A DNA stretch of 64,000 bases, taken from the NCBI GenBank assembly GCA_016871415.1, contig VHDL01000006.1, positions 1-64,000 on the forward strand, written 5' to 3'. The stretch is from Verrucomicrobiota bacterium. GTDB taxonomy: Bacteria; Verrucomicrobiota; Verrucomicrobiia; Opitutales; UBA953. The notes beneath the pieces were generated by a model. That model saw only the letters and a list, made by a program, of their open reading frames with translations. It had not been told where the DNA came from and searched no databases. The translations under genes were made by a program, and so were the position numbers. Below, piece by piece: positions 26,914-34,948 of this stretch. The first letter of the stretch is position 1. Each line of letters begins with the position of its first letter.

Positions 26914-27270
26914 TCAGGCGAGGGCGGCCTTGGCCTTCTGGACGATAGCCTCGAAGGCGGGCGCGTCGTGGATGGCGAGCTCGCTGAGGTTCTTGCGGTC
27001 CATGAGGATGTTGGCCTTCTTCAGGCCGGCGATCAGGCGGCTGTAGGTGATCCCCAGGGGCCGGCAGGCGGCGTTGAGGCGCACGATCCACAGCTGGCGG
27101 AACGTCGACTTGTTCTTGCGTCGGTCGCGGTAGGCGAACTTCTGGGCGCGCTGCGACGCCTCGAGGGCGTACACGTAGAGGCGCGACTTGTTTCCGAAGT
27201 AGCCCTTGGCCGACGCGATGGTGCGGCGCTTGCGCGCCTTGGTGGCCGGACCGTTGGTTGCTCTAGGCAT
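26914..27270 (-). CDS. rplT: 50S ribosomal protein L20
   Basis: 118 residues, standard length. Early-assembly 23S rRNA-binding protein and, in many bacteria, autoregulator of its own operon. Family motifs RKRRTIASAKGYFGNKSRLY, RDRRKNKSTFRQLWIVRLNA and GITYSRLIAGLKKANI are intact. Follows rpmI by 77 nt. Confidence 0.98.
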   Translation of the reverse strand: MPRATNGPATKARKRRTIASAKGYFGNKSRLYVYALEASQRAQKFAYRDRRKNKSTFRQLWIVRLNAACRPLGITYSRLIAGLKKANILMDRKNLSELAIHDAPAFEAIVQKAKAALA

Positions 27271-27347
27271 GTTGGGTTATGGTTTACTTGGTTTTTAGGG
27301 GCGGGCCTCGGGGTCGCCTTGAACACCCGTTCGGCCCAAGAGGGGAC

Positions 27348-27539
27348 TCAGGCGAAGGGCATCGAAGCCAGCATCTTCTTCTCGAAACCGGAATCGACCC
27401 GCTTGGACTTGTTGGCACGGCGGCGCTGCTTGCGGGACTTGGAGCTCAGCAGGTGACGCGTGTTGGGGGAGCGACGCATGACCTTGCCGGAACCGGTGAT
27501 CTTGAAGCGCTTGGAGATGGACTTGCGGGTCTTTTGCAT
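27348..27539 (-). CDS. rpmI: 50S ribosomal protein L35
   Basis: 63 residues, basic. Family pattern KTRKSISKRFKITGSGKVMR and HLLSSKSRKQRRRANKSK. First gene of the minus-strand rpmI-rplT-pheST-gatCAB run. infC, its usual upstream partner, is instead on the opposite strand about 690 bp away (start codon to start codon). Confidence 0.97.
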   Translation of the reverse strand: MQKTRKSISKRFKITGSGKVMRRSPNTRHLLSSKSRKQRRRANKSKRVDSGFEKKMLASMPFA

Positions 27540-27670
27540 GGCGGAAAGAGGGCGAACAAAGAGGTCGGGCCGCGGCTTGTAAAGGGGAAAGGGGGCGAAA
27601 AGGCCGTCTCCTTGCCCGGTTTGACTCGGTGCGGAGCGTCCATCTCTATGCCTCGAACCTCCATCATTCC

Positions 27671-28147
27671 ATGATTTCCATCGGAAAAGTCCCCAAACTT
27701 AACTTCAAGGTCGACGCGGTGGTCGGCGGGAAAACCGTCTCCCTTCCCTTCTCCGAACTGATGGACGGTCCGACCGTGGTCTCCGTCTACATGCGCAACA
27801 ACACCTCGGCCTGCGACAAACAGGCTGCTGAACTCTCAAAAATAATGCAAGTTATTGCTAAAAAAGGATTTAAGTTGATAGCCATCTCCAGAGACAAGGT
27901 CGGGTCCCACGAAAAGTACGCCCAGAAGCACGGCTACAAGTACGCCCTAGTGGCGGACCCTGGTGACCTCTTCTCCAAGTCGGTGGACGGCATGGTTGAG
28001 AAGTCCATGTACGGAAAGAAGTTCCTCGGACCGGCCCGGGCCGCCTATGTTTTCGACGTCAAGGGAAGGCTCGTGGCCGCGGTACCCAAGGTCGAGGCGG
28101 CCGCGCACGGCGCCCAGGTGCTGGAGGCGGTCGCGTCCTTGAAGTGA
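27671..28147 (+). CDS. Peroxiredoxin (BCP/PrxQ-like, single-cysteine form)
   Basis: 158 residues, thioredoxin fold. Reduces peroxides through Cys48 in MRNNTSACDKQ, with the preceding Thr (TxxC) and the later Arg in ARAAYVFDVKGR. The usual second Cys of BCP (five residues on) is absent, so recycling must use a partner thiol. The ATG at 27671 fits the family N-terminus (IGKVPKLNFKV); an upstream in-frame ATG at 27629 is less likely. Codons for about residues 55-75 (around 27831-27895) are markedly AT-rich compared with the rest of the gene. Confidence 0.88.
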   Translation: MISIGKVPKLNFKVDAVVGGKTVSLPFSELMDGPTVVSVYMRNNTSACDKQAAELSKIMQVIAKKGFKLIAISRDKVGSHEKYAQKHGYKYALVADPGDLFSKSVDGMVEKSMYGKKFLGPARAAYVFDVKGRLVAAVPKVEAAAHGAQVLEAVASLK

Positions 28148-28151
28148 GGGG

Positions 28152-28173
28152 AAGCCCCGTTGAATCGGGGCTT
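28152..28173. promoter_or_regulatory. Hairpin after the peroxiredoxin gene
   Basis: 8-bp stem AAGCCCCG / CGGGGCTT with a 6-nt loop, 4 nt after the stop codon. No T-run follows, so it is either a weak terminator or an mRNA 3' stabiliser. Confidence 0.5.
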
Positions 28174-28182
28174 GAACCTCCT

Positions 28183-28206
28183 CCGGGAAAAAGTGACTTT
28201 TCCCGG
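28183..28206 (+). promoter_or_regulatory. Hairpin in the infC leader
   Basis: 9-bp stem CCGGGAAAA / TTTTCCCGG around AGTGAC, ending 23 nt before the infC ATG. Could be a terminator for the upstream gene or a leader structure controlling infC translation. Confidence 0.5.
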
Positions 28207-28229
28207 ACAGACGCACGCACAGTTACCTA

Positions 28230-28895
28230 ATGGCAACCCCGTATCGCCCCTCAGGCCCCAGGCCGAAACCGTCCAATCTGAACCAGAGGAGGGACCAGCG
28301 GAAGGAGGACAAGGGTCCGCGTCGCAACGACCGCATCCGCGCCACGGAGGTCCGCGTCCTCACCGCGAAGGGCGAGATGGTCGGCATCATGCCCACCTTG
28401 CGGGCGCTGGACCTGGCTCGCGAGGCCGGCGTCGACCTCATCGAGATTTCAGCCAACGCCCAGCCTCCGGTCTGCAAGCTGATCGAATACGGCAAGTTCC
28501 TCTACGAGGAGGCCAAGAAGCACAAGCATCAGAAGCCCGCGAGCAAGGTGAAGGAGATCAAGCTCCGCCCCCGCATCGACGTGCACGACCTCATGATCAA
28601 GGTGCGCCGTGCGGAGAACTTCCTGTACCACGGACACAAGGTGAAGCTGCTGCTGCAGTACCGCTACCGCGAGCTCGAGCACCCTGAGATTGGCGTCGAC
28701 ACAATCACGCGCGCGATTCAGGAGCTCGCCCACATCAGCACGCACGATAACGAGCCCAAGCGCAACGGACGCACCATCATCGTGGGCCTGACGCCCGTGC
28801 AGCAGAACCGCCGCAAGCTCGTCCACAACGCCGCCCCGGGCGAAGAGGACGGGGAGGACGATTCAGCGGAGACGGACGGCGACGAGCAGGGGTGA
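28230..28895 (+). CDS. infC: Translation initiation factor IF-3
   Basis: 221 residues. Binds 30S subunits and enforces start-codon choice. Contains NDRIRATEVRVLTAKGEMVG, ARALDLAREAGVDLIEIS-type N-domain, the Lys-rich linker (YEEAKKHKHQKPASKVKEIK) and the C-domain. Unlike many infC genes it begins with ATG rather than AUU. The protein has an acidic C-terminal tail (EEDGEDDSAETDGDEQG) of about 20 residues beyond the usual end and a basic N-terminal extension of about 30 residues. The amidase gene starts 4 nt after its stop. Confidence 0.96.
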   Translation: MATPYRPSGPRPKPSNLNQRRDQRKEDKGPRRNDRIRATEVRVLTAKGEMVGIMPTLRALDLAREAGVDLIEISANAQPPVCKLIEYGKFLYEEAKKHKHQKPASKVKEIKLRPRIDVHDLMIKVRRAENFLYHGHKVKLLLQYRYRELEHPEIGVDTITRAIQELAHISTHDNEPKRNGRTIIVGLTPVQQNRRKLVHNAAPGEEDGEDDSAETDGDEQG

Positions 28896-28899
28896 GCCA

Positions 28900-29868
28900 G
28901 TGGAGAGGCCTGGGAGCATCCTGACAGCGGCCCTAGCGCTGGCCGCGGCCGCCACGGCTGAGCTGCGGGCTGCCGACGTCTACCTCGGCGAATCGCTCCG
29001 TCAGCTGGGCGCGACCGTGCTGCCGGCCCAGAAGGGAGACCGCGCGGGCTCCGAACGTCACGGCGGCGCCGGCAAGCCGACGCTCTACGCCGAGCGGGAT
29101 CGGGACCACGTCCTGGTGGACGGCGTCAAGGTCATGCTCTCCGAGCCCGTGGGGCTGCTGAAGGGGCGGCTCACCGTGGCCCGCGTGGACTACGACAAGG
29201 TGCTCGTCCCGCTCTTCTGGCGCACCGCCGAGCGCAAGGCCGTGCGTCGGATCATGCTTGACCCCGGGCACGGCGGAAACGACCCCGGCAAGCAGCACGC
29301 CAAGTACAACGAGAAGACCGTCGCCTTCGACACCGCCGTGCGCGTCAAGGCCGCGCTGGAGCAGCAGGGCTTCGAGGTGCTCTTGACCAGGAGCAAGGAC
29401 GCCTCGCTCGACCTGCCGGCCCGGCCGGCGCTGGCGGGCAAGTTCGCGGCCGACCTATTCGTCAGCATCCATTACAATTCGGCCGGGACGAACGACACGA
29501 CCAGCGAAGGCATCGAGACCTACTGCCTGACGCCTCCGGGTACGCGCTCCACCAACGTTGCCAAGGGCAAGGCCGACGTCTCCGCGGAACCGGGCAACCG
29601 TTTCGACGCGCGCAACCTGCAGCTGGCCTGGTGCGTGCAACGACAGCTCCTGGCCAGGACCCGGGGCGAGGACCGGGGCGTGCGCCGGGCGCGCTTCGCG
29701 GTCCTGCGCACCCTGCCCTGCCCGGGCATCCTCATCGAGGGCGGATTCGTCTCTAGCCGCCGCGAGGGTGCCCTAATCGGAACCCCCGTCTACCGCCAGC
29801 AGGTGGCGGAGGCCATCGCGGCCGGCATCGCGGAATACGCCCGCGCGGTGCAGCCGGCCGGCCGCTGA
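28900..29868 (+). CDS. N-acetylmuramoyl-L-alanine amidase (Amidase_3)
   Basis: 322 residues, GTG start, with a signal-like N-terminus (ILTAALALAAAATAELRAADV). Cleaves the lactyl-alanine bond of peptidoglycan, mainly at cell separation. Zn ligands: His in LDPGHGGNDPG, Glu in YNEKTVAFD, His in SIHYNSAG; catalytic Glu in LIEGGFVSS. The first 100 residues after the signal form a small extra domain (GKPTLYAERDRDHVLVDG) that may be an AMIN-like or copper-amine-oxidase-N-like substrate-binding module. The 4-nt gap suggests coupling to infC. Confidence 0.92.
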   Translation: MERPGSILTAALALAAAATAELRAADVYLGESLRQLGATVLPAQKGDRAGSERHGGAGKPTLYAERDRDHVLVDGVKVMLSEPVGLLKGRLTVARVDYDKVLVPLFWRTAERKAVRRIMLDPGHGGNDPGKQHAKYNEKTVAFDTAVRVKAALEQQGFEVLLTRSKDASLDLPARPALAGKFAADLFVSIHYNSAGTNDTTSEGIETYCLTPPGTRSTNVAKGKADVSAEPGNRFDARNLQLAWCVQRQLLARTRGEDRGVRRARFAVLRTLPCPGILIEGGFVSSRREGALIGTPVYRQQVAEAIAAGIAEYARAVQPAGR

Positions 29869-29888
29869 CCCTGAAAGGGCTTGCCAAG

Positions 29889-29908
29889 GACCCGGCCCGG
29901 GGTTTTTT
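29889..29908 (+). terminator. Weak terminator-like element before rpsA
   Basis: Short GC-rich inverted repeat (ACCCGG / CCGGGGT, minimal loop) followed by six T. The stem is poor. The remainder of the 156-nt leader before rpsA is open and A/C-rich near its end. Confidence 0.35.
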
Positions 29909-30024
29909 CAACGTTCCCTCGGACCCGTCGGCAGTCGCCGCCGGACCTTCCCGCGGGAAAACCACCACCACAACCAAACCCCGGACCCGTCCTCAGCGAC
30001 GACCGGGACAAACAGTCCAAAAAA

Positions 30025-31743
30025 ATGAGCATCATGGAGAAACTGCTCGCCGACTCCAATTTCGGCGCGCTCAAGGCCCACTCCGTCGTGAAGGCGAAGA
30101 TCACCGAGATCCGTGACGACAAGTTCGTCATCGTCGACATCAACGGCAAATCCGAGGGCTTCATCCCCCAGTCCGAATTCCCCGACATGGCCGAAGTTCA
30201 GGTCGGCGGCGAGATCGAGGTCTACCTCGAGCGCCTTGAGAACAAGGACGGCACCCCGACCGTCTCCTACGACCGCGCCCAGCAGATCCGCAAGTGGGAG
30301 AGCATCGAGGCCAACTGCCAGGAAGGCAGCGTCGTGCAGGGCCGCGTGAAGGCCGTCGTCAAGGGAGGCCTCATCGTCTCCGTCGGCGTCGACGCGTTCA
30401 TGCCGTCCTCCCAGATCGACGTCAACCCGCCCAAGAGCCTCGAGCCCTACGTCGGCCAGACCTTCGACTTCAAGATCATCAAGATCAACAAGGACAAGAA
30501 GAACCTCGTCGTCTCGCGTCGCGAGCTCATCGAGGAGCAGCGCGGCGAGAGCCGCCGCAAGCTCCTGGAGGAGGTCAAGCCCGGCGTCGTCCGCCGCGGC
30601 GTCGTCAAGAACATCACCGACTACGGCGCATTCGTGGACCTCGACGGTCTCGACGGCCTACTGCACGTAACCGACATGTCCTGGGGCCGCATCGGCCACC
30701 CGAGCGAAGTCGTCAAGGTCGGCGAGGAGATCACCGTCATGGTGGTCGAGGTCGACCGTGAGCGCGAGCGCGTCTCCCTGGGTCTCAAGCAGACCCAGCC
30801 CAACCCCTGGGAAGGCATCGAGAAGCGCTACCCCGCGGGTCAGAAGGTCAAGGGCAAGGTCGTCAACCTCGTCGCCTACGGCGCCTTCGTCGAAATCGAG
30901 GGCGGCGTGGAGGGCTTGGTGCACGTCTCCGAGCTCTCCTGGACCAAGCGCATCCAGAAACCTTCCGACATCCTCAAGGTCGGCCAGGAGGTCGAGACGG
31001 TCATCCTCAACGTCAACAAGGACGAGCAGAAGATCTCGCTCGGCGTCCGGCAGCTCGAGGCCAATCCGTGGGAGAAGGTCCGTCACAACTACCCCGTGGG
31101 CGCGCGCGTCCGCGGCAAGGTTCGGAACCTCACCAACTACGGAGCCTTCGTGGAGCTGGAGGACGGCATCGACGGCATGGTCCACGTCTCCGACATGAGC
31201 TGGACCCGCCGCATCAACAACCCGGCCGAAGTCATGAAGAAGGGCGACGAGGTCGAGGCCATCGTGCTCGACGTCGACGTCGACCAGCAGCGCATCTCCC
31301 TCGGCGTCAAGCAGACCCAGACCGACCCGTGGAGCGAGATCGACCGCAAGTTCCGCATCGGCGACCTCGTCACCGGCAAGGTCTCCAAGATCGCCAACTT
31401 CGGCGCCTTCGTGGAGCTCTCCGACGAGATTGACGGCCTCGTGCACGTCTCCCAGCTCGCCGAACAGCGGGTCGAGAACGTCAAGGACGTCGTCAAGGTC
31501 AGCCAGGAAGTCACCGCCCGCGTCATCAAGATCGACAAGGAGGACCGCCGCATTGGCCTCTCGATCAAGGCCGCGAACTACGACGCCGACCGCCTGCAGG
31601 CCGAAATCTCCAGCTACGAGCGCATCAGGGGACCGTCCACCAGCGGCGCCCCGGCGTCCTCGGGCTCGGGCTCCTCGAGCTCGTCATCCAGCAGCGGGGA
31701 CTTCAACAGCCTCGGCGACCTGCTCGACAAGGCCGGCAACTGA
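30025..31743 (+). CDS. rpsA: 30S ribosomal protein S1, six S1 domains
   Basis: 572 residues from ATG 30025 (MSIMEKLLAD; a second ATG at 30034 is possible). Six OB-fold S1 repeats: the first two divergent, the last four with the canonical YGAFVxL and GLxHVSxxSW pattern. It helps mRNAs with weak Shine-Dalgarno signals to reach the ribosome, which would matter here since many starts in this window lack a clear SD. A Ser/Gly-rich linker (SSGSGSSSSSSSSG) precedes a terminal DFNSLGDLLDKAG helix, a tail form seen in other phyla too. Followed by a strong terminator. Confidence 0.97.
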   Translation: MSIMEKLLADSNFGALKAHSVVKAKITEIRDDKFVIVDINGKSEGFIPQSEFPDMAEVQVGGEIEVYLERLENKDGTPTVSYDRAQQIRKWESIEANCQEGSVVQGRVKAVVKGGLIVSVGVDAFMPSSQIDVNPPKSLEPYVGQTFDFKIIKINKDKKNLVVSRRELIEEQRGESRRKLLEEVKPGVVRRGVVKNITDYGAFVDLDGLDGLLHVTDMSWGRIGHPSEVVKVGEEITVMVVEVDRERERVSLGLKQTQPNPWEGIEKRYPAGQKVKGKVVNLVAYGAFVEIEGGVEGLVHVSELSWTKRIQKPSDILKVGQEVETVILNVNKDEQKISLGVRQLEANPWEKVRHNYPVGARVRGKVRNLTNYGAFVELEDGIDGMVHVSDMSWTRRINNPAEVMKKGDEVEAIVLDVDVDQQRISLGVKQTQTDPWSEIDRKFRIGDLVTGKVSKIANFGAFVELSDEIDGLVHVSQLAEQRVENVKDVVKVSQEVTARVIKIDKEDRRIGLSIKAANYDADRLQAEISSYERIRGPSTSGAPASSGSGSSSSSSSSGDFNSLGDLLDKAGN

Positions 31744-31764
31744 GCCGGTCCTCAGGCAGAGACA

Positions 31765-31793
31765 GGGCTCCGGGCGACCGGGGCCTTTTTTTT
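31765..31793 (+). terminator. Rho-independent terminator of rpsA
   Basis: 8-bp stem GGCTCCGG / CCGGGGCC (one G-T pair) with a GCGA tetraloop and eight T. Confidence 0.9.
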
Positions 31794-31828
31794 GTGCCCA
31801 TGGGTCGGAGGGAGGCCAAGATACGACC

Positions 31829-33274
31829 ATGGCTGTCCGCGCCCATGGCTACCGCAACTTCGCCCTCCGCGCGGCCTTTGCGCTGGGCTGCGTGCTGGTC
31901 TTCTCGCTTTCGGGCGCGGCGGACCGGCTGCCCTGGGCGGCGCTGGCGCTGGACGCGACCTGCGCCGCCTTCGTGGTCTGGCGCGTGATCACGGCAAGGA
32001 CGTCCGCGGTGTACCTCCTGCTCTGGGGACCGCTGGCCTGGCTCGCGCCAAAGACCACCGCCGCGGTGGTCTTTCTCTTCGGCGGCCGCAAGCACGGGGT
32101 GCTCGCCGCCGCCAAGCGCGAAGTCAACCGGGTTGCGCGCTCGCTGGGCGGCAACCCCGAGGCGGAAGGCAACCGCATCCGCGTGCTGGGCGATCCCGAA
32201 GGCTCCGACACCCTGCGGGAGCTGCGGGCCCAGATCCTCGGAGCCCGCCGGCGGATTCACATCTCCACGTACATCCTGGCGGATGACCGGGTCGGGCGGG
32301 AGCTGATCGGACTCCTGGCGAAGCGCGCCAGGGAGGGCGTGGCCGTGCGCCTGCTGGTGGACGCCGTAGGAAGCTGGGGCGTCCCGCTCACCCTGTGCCG
32401 GCCGCTCCGGCGGGCGGGCGGGCGGGTCGCGCGCTTCAATCCCGTGCTCCCCTTCCAAGGCAAGGGCTCGGCCAACTGGAGGAACCACCGCAAGATTGCC
32501 GTCTTCGACGGAGCGCGCGCGGTGATCGGAGGCCAGAACCTCGGGCTCGACTACATGGGCGACACGCCCTCGCGCCGACGCTTCCGCGACTGCTCGTTCC
32601 TCATTGAGGGTCCGGCGGCGGGCGCCCTCGAGCAGGTTTTCATCGCGGACTGGTGCCAAGCGACGGACGAATCCCCTTCGTCGCACGAGGCGTTGCTGCG
32701 CGAAAGGCCGGCCCGGGCCGGAACGGCGCGGACAGAGATCGTCGCTTCCGGTCCCGACAGTCTCGACGACCCGCTGTGGGACGCCTACGTGCGGCTCTTC
32801 TCCTCGGCCCGGCGCAGCATCACGGTGGTCACACCGTACTTCGTGCCCGACCGCATGACCTTCTCGCTGCTGCGGGCCGCGGCACAGGCGGGGCGGCACG
32901 TGCGGCTGATCGTACCTCGGAGGTCGGACCATCGGCTGGTGGACTTCGCCCGCCGCTGGCACCTGCGCACCTTCCGCGAATCGGGCGGAGAAGTCCTATT
33001 CTACGGACCCGGCGTGCTGCACGCCAAGCTGACGCTCGTGGACGACGAGGCCGCCGTCATCGGGTCGGCCAACCTCGATATGCGCTCGCTGTTCTTGAAC
33101 TACGAGGTCGCCGCGGTGGTGAAGGACGCGGCCGCGGTCGCGGAGATTAAGGCCTACTGCGGCACGCTCGCGTCCCAGTGCGGAGACTACTCCGAAGACC
33201 TGTACCGGCGGAGCCGCACCCGCACGGGACGCGCGGTCGAGGCCGTCTCACGCGTGATCGCCCCGCTGCTCTGA
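31829..33274 (+). CDS. cls: Cardiolipin synthase-like phospholipase D protein
   Basis: 481 residues. N-terminal hydrophobic segments (AAFALGCVLVFSLSGAAD; AVYLLLWGPLAWLAPKTTAA) anchor it in the membrane. Two HKD motifs: NHRKIAVFDGARAVIGGQN and HAKLTLVDDEAAVIGSANLD, the catalytic pair that joins phosphatidylglycerol molecules into cardiolipin. Order and spacing fit Cls rather than soluble PLD. A GGAGGGAGG stretch 13 nt before the ATG is one of the clearest Shine-Dalgarno signals here. Its stop codon abuts the convergent metX stop directly. Confidence 0.9.
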   Translation: MAVRAHGYRNFALRAAFALGCVLVFSLSGAADRLPWAALALDATCAAFVVWRVITARTSAVYLLLWGPLAWLAPKTTAAVVFLFGGRKHGVLAAAKREVNRVARSLGGNPEAEGNRIRVLGDPEGSDTLRELRAQILGARRRIHISTYILADDRVGRELIGLLAKRAREGVAVRLLVDAVGSWGVPLTLCRPLRRAGGRVARFNPVLPFQGKGSANWRNHRKIAVFDGARAVIGGQNLGLDYMGDTPSRRRFRDCSFLIEGPAAGALEQVFIADWCQATDESPSSHEALLRERPARAGTARTEIVASGPDSLDDPLWDAYVRLFSSARRSITVVTPYFVPDRMTFSLLRAAAQAGRHVRLIVPRRSDHRLVDFARRWHLRTFRESGGEVLFYGPGVLHAKLTLVDDEAAVIGSANLDMRSLFLNYEVAAVVKDAAAVAEIKAYCGTLASQCGDYSEDLYRRSRTRTGRAVEAVSRVIAPLL

Positions 33275-34393
33275 TTAGCCGAGGAAGGCGTTGAGCCGCA
33301 CCGACAGTCCTTTGTCGGGCAGCAAGAATCCGTCGTGTCCGGCGTCGGTGACGACCTCGTGGTAGGCGGCGTTGACGCCCGCGGCGGCCGCGGCGGCCAT
33401 GAGCATGCGGAGTTCGCTGGTGGGATAGAGCCAGTCGCTCGAGAAGCCGACCGCGAGCAGCTCAGGACCGTCGGCCTTGAAGAGCGTGCCGGCGGCGGCG
33501 CGGGCGGTGAGGTCGAAGCGGTCAACGGCACGGGTGATGCGCAGCCAGCTGTTGGCGTCGAAACGCCGGACGAAGGAGGCGCCCTGATGCTCCAGGTAGC
33601 TCTCCACCTGCCAGCGGACGGGGTCGCCGGGACGCGAACCGGGGACGACGGCCCGGCCGAATTTCTGGTCGAAGGCGGCCGAGGAGAGGTAGCTGATGTG
33701 GGCGAGCATGCGCCCGACGGCCAGGCCGGACGACGGCCCCTCTCCGGGGAGGTAATGTCCGCCGCGGTAACCGGGATCGCGCTCGACGCAGGCGCGCGAG
33801 ACCGTGTTGAGCGCAATCGCCATGGGTGACTGGCTGAGTCCGGCGGCCAGCACGCCGATGCGCCCGACTTCGGCGGGGTAATCCGCGCACCAGAGCAGGG
33901 CCTGCATGCCTCCCATGGATCCGCCGACCACGGCATGGAGCCACGAGACGCCCAGATGGCGGACCAGCAGCCGCTGGGCCCGCACGATGTCACCGAGGGT
34001 GATCTCGGGGAAGAATCCTCCATAAGGGGCCCCGGTACGGGGGTCGACGCTGAGCGGACCGGTCGAACCGCGGCAGCCGCCTAGGCAGTTCATGCCGATG
34101 ACGAAGAAGCGGTCCGTGTCTACGGCCTTGCCCGGCCCCACGTAATGGTCCCACCAGCCCGGCTTGCGGTCGTCCGGCGCATACTTGCCGGCGACGTGAT
34201 GATCCCCGCTCAGCGCATGGGCGACGAGAATGGCGTTGGAGGCGTCGGGCAGGAGCGTGCCGTAGGTCTCGTATCGGAGCGTGAGACCCGGCAGTTCGCC
34301 TCCCAGTTCCAACGGGAAGGGGGCTTCCGAGACGAAGTCTTGGAATGCGGGCGGGGGCAGTTCCCGCGCGGCTTGGGCCTTCGGGTCGGACAT
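33275..34393 (-). CDS. metX: Homoserine O-acetyltransferase (MetX)
   Basis: 372 residues, alpha/beta hydrolase. Acylates homoserine in methionine synthesis. Signature GMNCLGGCRGSTGP, nucleophile elbow GGSMGGMQAL, and terminal catalytic His in DAGHDGFLLPD. Whether acetyl- or succinyl-CoA is used cannot be settled from these motifs alone. The frame is open upstream to 35416, but that part is antisense to two other genes; ATG 34393 gives the family N-terminus. I looked for a SAM riboswitch in the 90-bp gap to the divergent Fur-family gene and saw none. Confidence 0.93.
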   Translation of the reverse strand: MSDPKAQAARELPPPAFQDFVSEAPFPLELGGELPGLTLRYETYGTLLPDASNAILVAHALSGDHHVAGKYAPDDRKPGWWDHYVGPGKAVDTDRFFVIGMNCLGGCRGSTGPLSVDPRTGAPYGGFFPEITLGDIVRAQRLLVRHLGVSWLHAVVGGSMGGMQALLWCADYPAEVGRIGVLAAGLSQSPMAIALNTVSRACVERDPGYRGGHYLPGEGPSSGLAVGRMLAHISYLSSAAFDQKFGRAVVPGSRPGDPVRWQVESYLEHQGASFVRRFDANSWLRITRAVDRFDLTARAAAGTLFKADGPELLAVGFSSDWLYPTSELRMLMAAAAAAGVNAAYHEVVTDAGHDGFLLPDKGLSVRLNAFLG

Positions 34394-34483
34394 GGCGCGA
34401 CGGCACTCCAACCCCAAGCACGGGCGGAGGCAAGTGACCATTCGGTGTTGCCACGTCATAACGAGGACGGAGAATGACCTGCG

Positions 34484-34948
34484 ATGTCCCACGAGCACGG
34501 TCATGAGGACGGGTGCTGCGGCGACGCTGCGCGGCGCCTCGACGCGGCGGTGACCCGGATGAGGGAGAAGTCCCTGCGGGTGACCGCGCCCCGGATGAGC
34601 ATCCTGCGGGTGCTGTCGGAGTCCGCCAATCCGCTGAGCGCCGAGGACGTACACCGCCTGGCCGGCCACGGCGCGTTCGACCTGGTCACCGCCTACCGCA
34701 GCCTCGGGGCACTCGAGGAGGTCGGCGTGGTGCAGCGGCACCGCATAGAGCGCGGCAAGACCCTCTACGCCCTCGCCTCGGGCCACCATCACCACCACGT
34801 CGTCTGCCGCCGATGCGGACGCGTCGAACGCCTGCCCGACTGCGACATCTCGCGCATCGAGGGCCCGGCGTGGGCCAAGGGATACGCCGACCTCACCCAT
34901 GTGATGGAAATTTACGGCGTCTGCCCGAACTGCGCGGCAAATGGCTGA
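34484..34948 (+). CDS. Fur-family metalloregulator
   Basis: 154 residues. Winged-helix DNA-binding half (LRVTAPRMSILRVLSE to FDLVTAYRSLGALEEVG) and metal-binding dimerisation half with GHHHHHVVCRRCGRVERL and a terminal CPNC. Both CxxC pairs of the structural zinc site are intact. The N-terminus MSHEHGHEDGCCGD adds extra His/Cys. It could be Fur, Zur or PerR; the His-rich loop and weak regulatory-site pattern favour Zur/Fur over PerR but do not decide it. Overlaps the next gene by 8 nt. Divergent from metX. Confidence 0.88.
   Translation: MSHEHGHEDGCCGDAARRLDAAVTRMREKSLRVTAPRMSILRVLSESANPLSAEDVHRLAGHGAFDLVTAYRSLGALEEVGVVQRHRIERGKTLYALASGHHHHHVVCRRCGRVERLPDCDISRIEGPAWAKGYADLTHVMEIYGVCPNCAANG

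Noticed and set aside
34394-34483. Possible SAM riboswitch ahead of metX
   Set aside because: I looked for SAM-I, SAM-II and SAH motifs on the minus strand and found neither conserved cores nor a terminator/anti-terminator pair in the 90 bp.
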